Part shown: in pieces, positions 1 through 5,323 of the stretch | How positions within the stretch are numbered: the stretch's first letter is position 1 | Layout of the letters: each line of letters opens with the position of its first letter | Assembly: GCA_013361595.1 (NCBI GenBank) | Contig: JABFXT010000654.1 | Span: 1 to 6,664 of the forward strand | DNA length: 6,664 nucleotides | From: Nocardia sp. | GTDB taxonomy: Bacteria; Actinomycetota; Actinomycetes; Mycobacteriales; Mycobacteriaceae | Direction of reading: 5' to 3' | Translations under genes and position numbers: made by a program | The notes under the pieces: generated by a model | Seen by the model: only the letters and a program-made list of their open reading frames with translations | What the model was told of the DNA's origin: nothing | Databases searched by the model: none

Positions 1-28
1 CCGGACCGGAATCATGGTGAGCGGAAGG

Positions 29-65
29 CTGTCCGGGGCCCCGACCAGCGACTTATCGTCGTAAC
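29..65 (+). promoter_or_regulatory. Possible promoter for the monooxygenase, in leaderless position
   Basis: The hexamer TATCGT at 54-59 fits the actinobacterial -10 pattern TANNNT. Its last base lies 6 nt before the GTG at 66, so transcription would be expected to begin at the G of the start codon. No Shine-Dalgarno-like sequence precedes this GTG, which suits a leaderless message. The -35 is poor: CTGTCC at 29-34, spacer 19, matches TTGACA at only three positions. The rest of 1-65 shows nothing else firm. It may include the tail of an upstream gene, since one frame stays open until a TGA at 97-99. Confidence 0.3.
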
Positions 66-1388
66 GTGGTATCGCGCAGCAGACCTCGACGGCATCTGAA
101 AACGGTCACCGGAGTCAGCGGCGGTGCCGATGTGTACGCGGCGGCAGTGGATCCGGCCCGCTCGACCCTGGATAGCGCGATCGGCGTCGCGAAGGTCGCC
201 GAGGAGAACCGGATCGACGCGCTCTTCGCCGCCGATCTGCTCAGCTTCGGCGCGCAGGGGGCCATCGGCGCGCAGGAGCCGCTGATCTACCTTTCGGCGC
301 TGAGCGCGGTGACGACACAGATCGGTCTGATCGCCACCGTCACCACCACTTTTCATCACCCCTACAACCTGGCCCGGTTGTTCGGCACTCTCGACCATGT
401 GAGCAACGGGCGCTCGGCCTGGAATGCGGTGACCTCCTCGCTCGGTGAGGAGAACTACGGCGACCAGGAGTTGCCGAGCCCGGAACACCGGTACGCGCGG
501 GCGGCCGAATCCCTGGAAGTGGTGCACGCGCTGTTCGATTCGTGGGGACGCGGCGCGCTCACCCCGGACGGTCGCGGCGGCGCCGTACTCGATCCGGACC
601 GGGTCCGGCCGATCGACTATCGAGGTGACCATTTCACCGTGCGCGGTCCGCTGAACATTCCGCCGCTGCCGCAGGGCCGGCCGGTGCAGTTCCAGGCGGG
701 CCAGTCGGCGGGCGGGGTGGAACTCGGCGCTCGCTACGCCGAGGCCGTGTTCACCTCGCTCACCACATTCGACGACGCTCTCACCTATACCCGCCGGATC
801 CGGGCCCGCGCCCGGGAACTGGGCCGCCCGGCGGGGCTGCCGCTGATCTTCAGTTCGTTCCACGCCACCTACGGCGCCACCGAAGCCGAAGCCGCGCGGC
901 TGGTCCGTGAACAGGAGGAATCCTACGATTTCGAGGCGGGCCGCCGGCTGCTCGAGGATATGCTGGGCGGCGGTGTGGATCTGTCCGAGCTCCCCTTGGA
1001 TCGAGCGCTGCCGGAAAGCCTGATACCCGAATCGGATTCGGTGCACCGCCGCCGGGGCCGGGTGGAGATCTTCGCCAGGCTCGCGGCCTCCGGGCGTACG
1101 CTGCGCGAACTGATCCTGGAAGCACGGCACACCGGCCACTGGTCGGCGGCGGGGACACCGGAACAATTGGCCGACGCCATCGAGGAACGCTATCGCGCCG
1201 GGGTTCTCGATATCGTCACCGTCGGAGGTCTCGACGATCCCCGTACCCGTGATTTCGTCACCAACGGGCTGCTGCCGGAACTGCGCCGCCGCGATATCGC
1301 CGGATCCGACTACCGCGGCGCCACCTTCCGGGAGAATCTGGAACTTCCGCCGCTCCCCGAGGCCGAGACCGGCCGCGTCGCGGTGTAG
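66..1388 (+). CDS. LLM-class flavin-dependent monooxygenase, NtaA/SnaA/DszA-type
   Basis: A cytoplasmic TIM-barrel monooxygenase of 440 residues, the usual size for the nitrilotriacetate/dibenzothiophene-sulfone monooxygenase branch of the bacterial luciferase-like superfamily. Such enzymes use FMNH2 supplied by a separate NAD(P)H:flavin reductase plus O2 to oxidise small organic, often sulfur- or nitrogen-bearing, substrates. No reductase gene is in the window. Visible family marks are NGRSAWNAVTSS (about residues 114-125), VQFQAG ending at G212, GTPEQLADAIEERY from residue 363, and the C-terminal LLPELRRR segment with a closing LPPLPE region. The usual N-terminal strand is recognisable from RHLKTVTG, but the GHHxAAWR-like motif common in the family is altered to GADVYAAAVDP, so substrate or flavin contacts there may differ. 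GTG at 66 is the only in-frame start that keeps the first strand (TGA in frame at 18-20). The first ~16 codons use more A/T third bases than the rest. The substrate cannot be named. Confidence 0.88.
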   Translation: MVSRSRPRRHLKTVTGVSGGADVYAAAVDPARSTLDSAIGVAKVAEENRIDALFAADLLSFGAQGAIGAQEPLIYLSALSAVTTQIGLIATVTTTFHHPYNLARLFGTLDHVSNGRSAWNAVTSSLGEENYGDQELPSPEHRYARAAESLEVVHALFDSWGRGALTPDGRGGAVLDPDRVRPIDYRGDHFTVRGPLNIPPLPQGRPVQFQAGQSAGGVELGARYAEAVFTSLTTFDDALTYTRRIRARARELGRPAGLPLIFSSFHATYGATEAEAARLVREQEESYDFEAGRRLLEDMLGGGVDLSELPLDRALPESLIPESDSVHRRRGRVEIFARLAASGRTLRELILEARHTGHWSAAGTPEQLADAIEERYRAGVLDIVTVGGLDDPRTRDFVTNGLLPELRRRDIAGSDYRGATFRENLELPPLPEAETGRVAV

Positions 1389-1398
1389 CCGGCCGGTC
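1367..1398. terminator. Inverted repeat between convergent genes, possible bidirectional terminator
   Basis: GACCGGCCG at 1367-1375 is complementary to CGGCCGGTC at 1390-1398, giving a 9-bp GC-only-but-ends stem with a 14-nt loop. It spans the stop codon of the monooxygenase (1386-1388) and touches the stop of the convergent permease (1397-1399). No T-run follows on either side, so it would be an actinobacterial-type hairpin without a U-tract. The position at a convergent junction with only 8 bp between genes supports a terminator role. GC-rich inverted repeats also arise by chance in such DNA. Confidence 0.4.
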
Positions 1399-2680
1399 AG
1401 AAGTACCGGACCACCACATAGACCCAGGCGAGTACGCAGCTGAGCGCGGTGACCACGATGCCGTACCGGGTGAACTGCCAGAATGTGATCCGGTGTCCGG
1501 CCCGGCGGGCGATATCGAGGGCCACCACATTGGCACTCGCGGCGACCGCGGTGCCGTTACCGCTGAAATCCGCGCCGAAGGCGAAGGCCCACCACAGCGC
1601 CCGGCCCTGACCGGGGTCGGGAGTCTGTTCGACCAGGCCCTCCACCACCGGGGCCATGGTGGTCGTATACGGAATGTTGTCGATGAACGAGGCCACGACG
1701 GCGGAACCGAAAACCAGCACTGCCGAGGCGAACAGCGGATTGTCGCCGAATGCGACGACCGCGGCGTCGCCGAGGAGATCGATGACACCGGTGTGCACGA
1801 GCCCGGCGACCATCACGAACAGGCCCATGAAGAAGACCAGTGTTCCCCATTCGACCTCGCGCAAGATGTCGCCGATATCGAGTCCGGAGATCAGCACCAT
1901 GGCGCCCGCGCCCAGCAGCGCGATGATCGAAGGGGCCACATGCAGGAGCGAGTGGAGGCCGAAACCCACCACGACTCCGGTGAGTACGAGCAGGGCGCGG
2001 GTGAGCAGCCGCGGGTCGGTGATGGCGCGGCGTTCCTGCAGGGCCGCCACTGTCTCGATGTGTTCGGAGCGTTCGCGCAGATGCGACCGGAACAGCCAGC
2101 GGGTGAACAGGACGAACAGGGCGAAGATCACCGCCACGGCGGGGGCCATGTGCAGCAGGAAATCGTTGAAACTCAGGCCGGCCCGGCTGCCGATGATGAT
2201 ATTGGGCGGATCGCCCACCAGGGTTGCCGCGCCGCCGATATTGGCGGCCAGCACCTCGGCGATCAGGAACGGTTGCGGGGCGAAACCCAGGCGTCCGCAC
2301 ACCACGATGGTGACCGGCGCGACCAGCATGATGATGGTGACATTGTCGAGCAGCGGCGACGCGACCGCGGTGATGATCATCAGCATCACCAGCAGCCGGA
2401 ACGGGCTGCCGCGGGATCGTTTGGCGGCCCAGATGGCGAGGAAGTCGAACAGACCCGTGTGTTTGACGACACCGACGATGATCATCATGCCGAGCAGTAG
2501 GAAGATGACATTCCAGTCGATGCCGACATGGGCGTTGTAGAAGACCTCCTCGCCGGGCACCAGGCCGAGGACGGTCATCAGTCCGGCCGCGATCAGTACG
2601 ACCTTGACCTTGTCCGCGCGTTCGGTGGCGATGAACCAGAACGCCCCGACGAATACCGTGACCGCCAGGATCTGGTTCAT
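1397..2680 (-). CDS. ArsB/NhaD/SLC13-type ion-transporter superfamily permease
   Basis: An integral membrane secondary transporter of 427 residues with about 10-12 hydrophobic segments. It shows the internal duplication of the ion-transporter superfamily. In the first half are SPLLDNVTIIML (D112, N113) and the hallmark NIGGAATLVGDPPNIII (147-163). In the second half are the matching IDNIPYTTTMAP (D334, N335) and GADFSGNGTAVAASANVV (from about 369). The overall look, including HVGIDWNVIFLLLGMMIIVG near residues 51-70, recalls the mycobacterial proteins labelled ArsA/ArsB1 (Rv2684/Rv2685) and animal P protein. The family includes arsenite efflux, Na+/H+ antiport and dicarboxylate uptake, and sequence alone does not choose. 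No arsR or arsC is nearby, and the two upstream operon genes encode regulatory proteins, so gated cation/proton or anion transport is at least as likely as arsenite export. ATG at 2678-2680 is well supported by a strong ribosome binding site. It is the last gene of the operon, ending 8 bp from the convergent monooxygenase. Confidence 0.9.
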   Translation of the reverse strand: MNQILAVTVFVGAFWFIATERADKVKVVLIAAGLMTVLGLVPGEEVFYNAHVGIDWNVIFLLLGMMIIVGVVKHTGLFDFLAIWAAKRSRGSPFRLLVMLMIITAVASPLLDNVTIIMLVAPVTIVVCGRLGFAPQPFLIAEVLAANIGGAATLVGDPPNIIIGSRAGLSFNDFLLHMAPAVAVIFALFVLFTRWLFRSHLRERSEHIETVAALQERRAITDPRLLTRALLVLTGVVVGFGLHSLLHVAPSIIALLGAGAMVLISGLDIGDILREVEWGTLVFFMGLFVMVAGLVHTGVIDLLGDAAVVAFGDNPLFASAVLVFGSAVVASFIDNIPYTTTMAPVVEGLVEQTPDPGQGRALWWAFAFGADFSGNGTAVAASANVVALDIARRAGHRITFWQFTRYGIVVTALSCVLAWVYVVVRYF

Positions 2681-2686
2681 CGGCGC

Positions 2687-2695
2687 ACCTCCCCT
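2687..2695 (-). promoter_or_regulatory. Strong ribosome binding site for the permease gene
   Basis: On the minus strand AGGGGAGGT occupies 2695-2687, 6 nt before the ATG at 2680. It fixes this start. It lies in the 27-bp gap after the CBS gene, so the permease has its own efficient translation start although it is co-transcribed. Confidence 0.75.
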
Positions 2696-2707
2696 GCTCG
2701 CGGCGGA

Positions 2708-3205
2708 TCAGTCGTCGGGGCCGGCGACGGCCAGGCTGATCAGCAGCCGTTCGAGGGTGATACCGCCCACCAGGGTGTACGCGCGGTCGACGACAGCGAC
2801 CAGCGGACTGTGCCGCTGGGCCATCAGGGCGGCGATCTCGAGCAGCGTGGCATCGCGGTGGACCACGGCCGGCCGCGGCGCGTGTCGCGGTAGGCAATCG
2901 CCCACGGTCAGATCGCCGGGTTCCCGCCAGAACAGTTCGGCGTGCAGTTCGTCGATGGTGCGCACCAGCGCGGGATCGTTCTGATAGGAGCTGGGTATCG
3001 CCAGCCGCAGCACCTGGGTACCGGGTAGTACCGCCACCGGCCGGTGGGCGCCGTCGACCACGATGAGGCCGGGCAACCGGTTGACCACCATCAGCCGCAT
3101 GGCCTTGGCGACGGGATCGCCGGTGCGGACGGTCGGCAGCTGGACGGCGATCTCGTGTGCTTGCATCGGATGGTCCCGTCGCGCGTGCGGGGAAAGAGTG
3201 GTCAC
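2708..3205 (-). CDS. Small CBS-domain-pair protein
   Basis: A soluble protein of 165 residues made almost entirely of two CBS motifs (a Bateman module). The first lies at about residues 14-70 ([19 protein letters not shown], then [12 protein letters not shown]). The second lies at about 97-157 ([39 protein letters not shown]). A linker of roughly 25 residues separates them. Bateman modules commonly bind adenine nucleotides or cyclic dinucleotides and gate a partner enzyme or transporter; the ligand here is not predictable. There is no enzyme domain and no membrane segment. The start at GTG 3205 overlaps the upstream stop as GTGA (3202-3205), a classic coupled arrangement. An alternative ATG at 3164-3166 (residue 14) would begin exactly at the first CBS motif and is also possible. 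The permease gene follows after 27 bp. From memory, similar CBS proteins sit beside SLC13/ArsB-like permeases in Streptomyces, which fits a role as transporter regulator. Confidence 0.85.
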   Translation of the reverse strand: MTTLSPHARRDHPMQAHEIAVQLPTVRTGDPVAKAMRLMVVNRLPGLIVVDGAHRPVAVLPGTQVLRLAIPSSYQNDPALVRTIDELHAELFWREPGDLTVGDCLPRHAPRPAVVHRDATLLEIAALMAQRHSPLVAVVDRAYTLVGGITLERLLISLAVAGPDD

Positions 3206-3477
3206 GACCGCGACCTGTCGCCGGTGAGCCGGTCCATCAACCGTTCCAGCCGGGCCACCCGGTCGGGGAGCGGGCTGCTGTGCAGCAGTTCGGCGAGCTG
3301 ATCCGCCTCGTCGAGACCCAGGGCGATGGAGTGGACGGGTTCGTCGCGGGCCGTGCGGTAGACATGGATATGTTTCGTGCCGTCGGTGCCGGTGACCAGC
3401 GCGAACCGGTCACCGCTGCGTGTCAGCAGGTGGTGCACGGTGCCCTGGCCCGGTACGGTGCCGCGGTCGATCTCCAC
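3202..3477 (-). CDS. KhtT-like (N-terminal domain) cation/proton antiporter regulatory subunit
   Basis: A cytoplasmic protein of 91 residues from GTG at 3475-3477. It resembles the N-terminal domain of KhtT-like regulatory subunits of K+/H+ antiporters. Visible similarities are an opening basic/glycine segment ([12 protein letters not shown], residues 8-19), a strand with [20 protein letters not shown] (20-39), and the [11 protein letters not shown] segment (55-65) that mirrors the L-x-x-DEA-x-x-LAELL stretch of the family. It ends in a short charged helix (70-85). The TrkA-C/RCK_C ligand-binding domain found in full-length KhtT (about 160 residues) is absent. The reading frame is open further upstream to TTG 3624 and ATG 3618, but that 49-residue extension is Arg/Pro-rich, lies in the divergent control region and is not family-like. 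GGGAGGAG 8 nt before GTG 3477 decides the start. It overlaps the CBS gene by 4 bp. I infer that it binds the permease or the CBS protein. Confidence 0.72.
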   Translation of the reverse strand: MEIDRGTVPGQGTVHHLLTRSGDRFALVTGTDGTKHIHVYRTARDEPVHSIALGLDEADQLAELLHSSPLPDRVARLERLMDRLTGDRSRS

Positions 3478-3485
3478 GTGGAACG

Positions 3486-3493
3486 CTCCTCCC
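3486..3493 (-). promoter_or_regulatory. Ribosome binding site that fixes the KhtT-like start
   Basis: On the minus strand GGGAGGAG occupies 3493-3486, followed by 8 nt and then GTG at 3477. No comparable site precedes the upstream in-frame starts (TTG 3624, ATG 3618, ATG 3543). This is the main reason to use the short 91-residue version of the gene. Confidence 0.7.
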
Positions 3494-3600
3494 GCGGCCG
3501 GTTGTCTCCTGTTCGAGTCTCGGCGCACCGGGGTGTCGCCGGCCATCGGTGCCGGTACCCATCTCCGGTGGCCGCCGCTGTGTAACGGGCCGGCCGGAAG

Positions 3601-3618
3601 ATGGGTGTCACGCCCCAT
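3601..3618. repeat. Imperfect dyad ATGGG-N8-CCCAT, candidate operator
   Basis: ATGGG at 3601-3605 and CCCAT at 3614-3618 form a 5-bp dyad around an 8-bp centre. It abuts and shares one base with the putative -35 hexamer of the kinase promoter and sits upstream of the transporter operon. NarL-family regulators bind short inverted heptamers, so this could be a regulator site. The arms are short and chance is a fair explanation. Confidence 0.25.
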
Positions 3619-3653
3619 GGACAAGCCCGCGCGCGGGCGGCCACACTGAGGGC
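3618..3653 (+). promoter_or_regulatory. Candidate promoter for the two-component operon, leaderless
   Basis: TGGACA at 3618-3623 matches TTGACA at five of six positions. An 18-bp spacer leads to CACACT at 3642-3647, which matches TATAAT at positions 2, 4 and 6. Six bases then separate it from ATG 3654, placing the expected transcription start at the A of the start codon. The GAGGG at 3648-3652 is only 1 nt from the ATG, too close for a working Shine-Dalgarno, which also favours a leaderless message. Confidence 0.4.
3625..3638. repeat. Perfect 14-bp palindrome in the promoter spacer, candidate operator
   Basis: GCCCGCGCGCGGGC reads the same on both strands. It falls wholly inside the 18-bp spacer between the proposed -35 and -10 of the histidine kinase promoter. 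A bound dimer there would block or remodel the promoter. By rough estimate about one 14-bp perfect palindrome is expected by chance in 6.6 kb of DNA this GC-rich, so the location rather than the repeat itself is the argument. Confidence 0.4.
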
Positions 3654-4667
3654 ATGGACCGTCCGGATAGTGGAAACGGCCTGTTCCGGCGCCATACCCG
3701 GACCCCGGTCGACGCGCTGTTCCGGCGGATCTTCCTCATCAACGGGCTGGTGTTCACCCTCGGCACCCTGGTGCTGGCGGTTTCACCGGCGACGGTGTCG
3801 TCCCGGGTGCGGCTCACCGAGATACCGGTGCTGGCCGTGGGGCTCGCGGTGATCCTGGCGGCGAATGCCTTCCTGTTGCGGTCGAGTCTGGCGCCGCTGG
3901 ACCAGCTGGTCGTTTCGATGCGCCGGGTGGACCCGCTGCGCCGCAGCGGCCGGCTCGACGACCGGGGCAACGGTGATCTGTCCCGGGTGATCGACTCCTT
4001 CAACGCGATGGTCGACCGGCTCGAATCCGAGCGGGCGGCGGCCAGCGCGTCCGCGCTGGCCGCCCAGGAGGGCGAACGCCAGCGAATCGCCCGGGAACTG
4101 CACGACGAGATCGGCCAGAGCCTGACGGTGGCGCTGCTGTCGATGAAACGTGCCGCCGACCGCGCGCCCGCCGATGTGGTGGATGTACTGCACGGCGCGC
4201 AGGAAACCGTGCGCGCCTGCCTGGACGAGGTCCGCGGGATCGCCCGGCGGCTCCGGCCCGATGTCCTCGACGATCTCGGCCTGTCCAGTGCGCTGAGCGC
4301 CCTGTGCAGCGAATTCAGCTCGACCGCCGGTATCGGCGTGACGCGTGATATCGACCGGAAGCTACCGCGGCTCGCACCCGATATCGAACTCGTCTGCTAC
4401 CGGGTGGCCCAGGAGAGTCTGACCAATATCGCCCGGCACGCCGACGCGCGCCGGGTCGGATTGAGCCTGCGGGTGCGCGGCGATTCGCTGGTGTTGCGGG
4501 TGACCGACGACGGTCGCGGCGCAGTGTCCACCGACGGTTCGGGTATCCGCGGGATGCGTGAGCGCGCCCTGCTGGTGAACGCGACCCTCACCATCGAATC
4601 GCCGCCGGGGCACGGCACCGACGTATGTCTCGAAGTACCGCATCGAGGTGCGAGGAGTTCGCCGTGA
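3654..4667 (+). CDS. Two-component sensor histidine kinase (HisKA_3 type)
   Basis: A 337-residue membrane kinase that would phosphorylate the response regulator encoded next to it. In order: cytoplasmic N-terminus; TM1 at about 26-43; a loop of only about 13 residues (44-56); TM2 at about 57-75; a HAMP-like linker (76-128) with SFNAMVDRLE at 115-124; the dimerisation/phosphoacceptor helix ERQRIARELHDEIGQSL (141-157) with H150 as phosphorylation site; and a HATPase domain with the N-box ESLTNIARHA (254-263, N258), DDGRG (285-289) and GSGIRGMRERA (295-305). This is the architecture of NarX/DesK-like kinases that pair with NarL-type regulators. There is no PAS, GAF or sizeable periplasmic domain, so the signal is probably sensed in or at the membrane or through a partner. 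ATG 3654 is chosen because the open frame upstream (to GTG 3420) lies in the control region and resembles nothing. Its TGA overlaps the regulator start as GTGA. The stimulus is unknown. Confidence 0.9.
   Translation: MDRPDSGNGLFRRHTRTPVDALFRRIFLINGLVFTLGTLVLAVSPATVSSRVRLTEIPVLAVGLAVILAANAFLLRSSLAPLDQLVVSMRRVDPLRRSGRLDDRGNGDLSRVIDSFNAMVDRLESERAAASASALAAQEGERQRIARELHDEIGQSLTVALLSMKRAADRAPADVVDVLHGAQETVRACLDEVRGIARRLRPDVLDDLGLSSALSALCSEFSSTAGIGVTRDIDRKLPRLAPDIELVCYRVAQESLTNIARHADARRVGLSLRVRGDSLVLRVTDDGRGAVSTDGSGIRGMRERALLVNATLTIESPPGHGTDVCLEVPHRGARSSP
4652..4657 (+). promoter_or_regulatory. Ribosome binding site for the response regulator
   Basis: GAGGAG at 4652-4657 stands 6 nt before GTG 4664. 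It chooses this start over the in-frame ATG at 4625, which would add 13 residues unlike a receiver-domain N-terminus and would lie inside the kinase gene. Confidence 0.65.
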
Positions 4668-5323
4668 CGAGCCCGGAGCCCGCCCGAGTACTGCTCGCCG
4701 ATGATCATGCGCTGGTCCGCTCCGGGCTGCGGATGATCCTCGACGCCGAACCGGATCTGGTGGTCGTCGCCGAGGCCGCCAACGGGCACGAGGCCGTCCA
4801 GCAGGCAGGTCACGTTCCGGTCGATCTCGCGATCCTGGATATCGCCATGCCTCGGATGACCGGTATCCAGGCCGCCCGGGAAATCCACCGCGCTGCACCG
4901 GAGGTGCGGATCCTGATGTTGTCGATGTACGACAACGAGCAGTACTTCTTCGAATCGTTGCGGGTCGGCGCCTCGGGGTATGTGCTGAAATCGGTGGCCG
5001 ACCGCGATCTGCTCGAGGCCTGCCGGGCGACACTGCGCTGTGAATCGTATCTGTATCCGGGTGCGGTGAATTCGCTGATCCGCGACTGGTTGCAGCAGGC
5101 CGACCGGGACGAGCCGCTGCCGCGCAGCCTGCTCACCCCGCGCGAGGAGGAGATCGTCAAATTGGTCGCCGAGGGTTTCTCCTCGCGTGAGATCGCCACC
5201 GACCTGTTCATCAGTGTCAAGACCGTGGACCGGCACCGGGCCAATATCCTGCAGAAACTCGGGTTACGTGATCGGCTCGCGCTGACCCGGTACGCCATCC
5301 GGGCGGGTCTCATCGAGCCCTGA
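4664..5323 (+). CDS. NarL/FixJ-family response regulator
   Basis: A 219-residue DNA-binding regulator, a typical length. The receiver domain (about 8-122) carries the acidic pair D13/D14, phosphoacceptor D59 in ILDIAMP, S87 as the conserved Ser/Thr switch, and K109 in GYVLKS. A linker rich in charged residues follows. The C-terminal LuxR-type helix-turn-helix spans about 155-215, with LTPREEEIVKLVAEGFSS and the recognition helix region ISVKTVDRHRANILQKLGL (183-201). All catalytic residues are present, so it should be phosphorylated by the kinase encoded just upstream (GTGA overlap at 4664-4667). Its targets are likely to include its own control region and, by position, the divergent transporter operon; this is inference. 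The last 19 codons plus stop overlap the convergent MFS gene. GC-rich third positions continue to the end, so the C-terminus looks genuine. Confidence 0.93.
   Translation: MTSPEPARVLLADDHALVRSGLRMILDAEPDLVVVAEAANGHEAVQQAGHVPVDLAILDIAMPRMTGIQAAREIHRAAPEVRILMLSMYDNEQYFFESLRVGASGYVLKSVADRDLLEACRATLRCESYLYPGAVNSLIRDWLQQADRDEPLPRSLLTPREEEIVKLVAEGFSSREIATDLFISVKTVDRHRANILQKLGLRDRLALTRYAIRAGLIEP

Larger units (their letters stand above)
3478..3653. other. Divergent intergenic control region
   Basis: These 176 bp separate the minus-strand transporter operon from the plus-strand two-component genes. The region contains the plus-strand promoter candidate (3618-3647), a perfect palindrome at 3625-3638, an 8-bp palindrome CCGGCCGG at 3590-3597, a dyad ATGGG-N8-CCCAT at 3601-3618, and GGGTGTC repeated at 3531-3537 and 3603-3609 (72 bp apart). 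For the minus-strand operon I found no convincing -10/-35 pair; GTGACA (3612-3607) with an A/T-poorer downstream hexamer is the best and is weak. Base composition is less even than in the flanking genes. Long open frames cross it on both strands, but their translations resemble nothing. Confidence 0.6.

Noticed and set aside
14..64. A 16-codon ORF ending one base before the monooxygenase GTG, as a possible leader peptide
   Set aside because: It has no ribosome binding site and no run of regulatory codons such as cysteine. The promoter candidate at 54-59 would lie inside it.
1..99. Open frame from the window edge to TGA 97-99, as the tail of an upstream gene
   Set aside because: Only 32 codons are visible, third-position GC is about 69 percent (lower than in the real genes), and no family is recognisable. 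It cannot be supported.
12..1166. Long open frame of 384 codons on the minus strand opposite the monooxygenase
   Set aside because: The translation is Arg/Gly/Pro-rich and resembles no family, while the plus-strand frame has clear family motifs. Such shadows are expected from GC-rich third positions.
1493..2540. Long plus-strand open frames opposite the permease (1493-2500 and 1656-2540)
   Set aside because: Their translations are His/Asp/Gln- or Ser/Arg-rich low-complexity mirrors of membrane-protein codons. The minus-strand permease has both family hallmarks and a strong ribosome binding site.
1557..2897. Minus-strand open frame of 446 codons overlapping the permease and CBS genes in another frame
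   Set aside because: It is very rich in Arg, Pro and His, shows no domain, and is explained as a shadow of the two real genes.
3601..3618. DosR/DevR-type box in the control region
   Set aside because: The dyad lacks the GGGAC-N-GTCCC core of that motif; only a short GGG/CCC similarity is present.
3478..3624. A 49-residue N-terminal extension of the KhtT-like protein (from TTG 3624 or ATG 3618)
   Set aside because: It is not family-like and lies in the divergent control region, and a good ribosome binding site instead precedes GTG 3477.
4397..5236. Minus-strand open frame of 279 codons opposite kinase and regulator
   Set aside because: It has no recognisable domain and lies opposite two genes with complete catalytic motifs.
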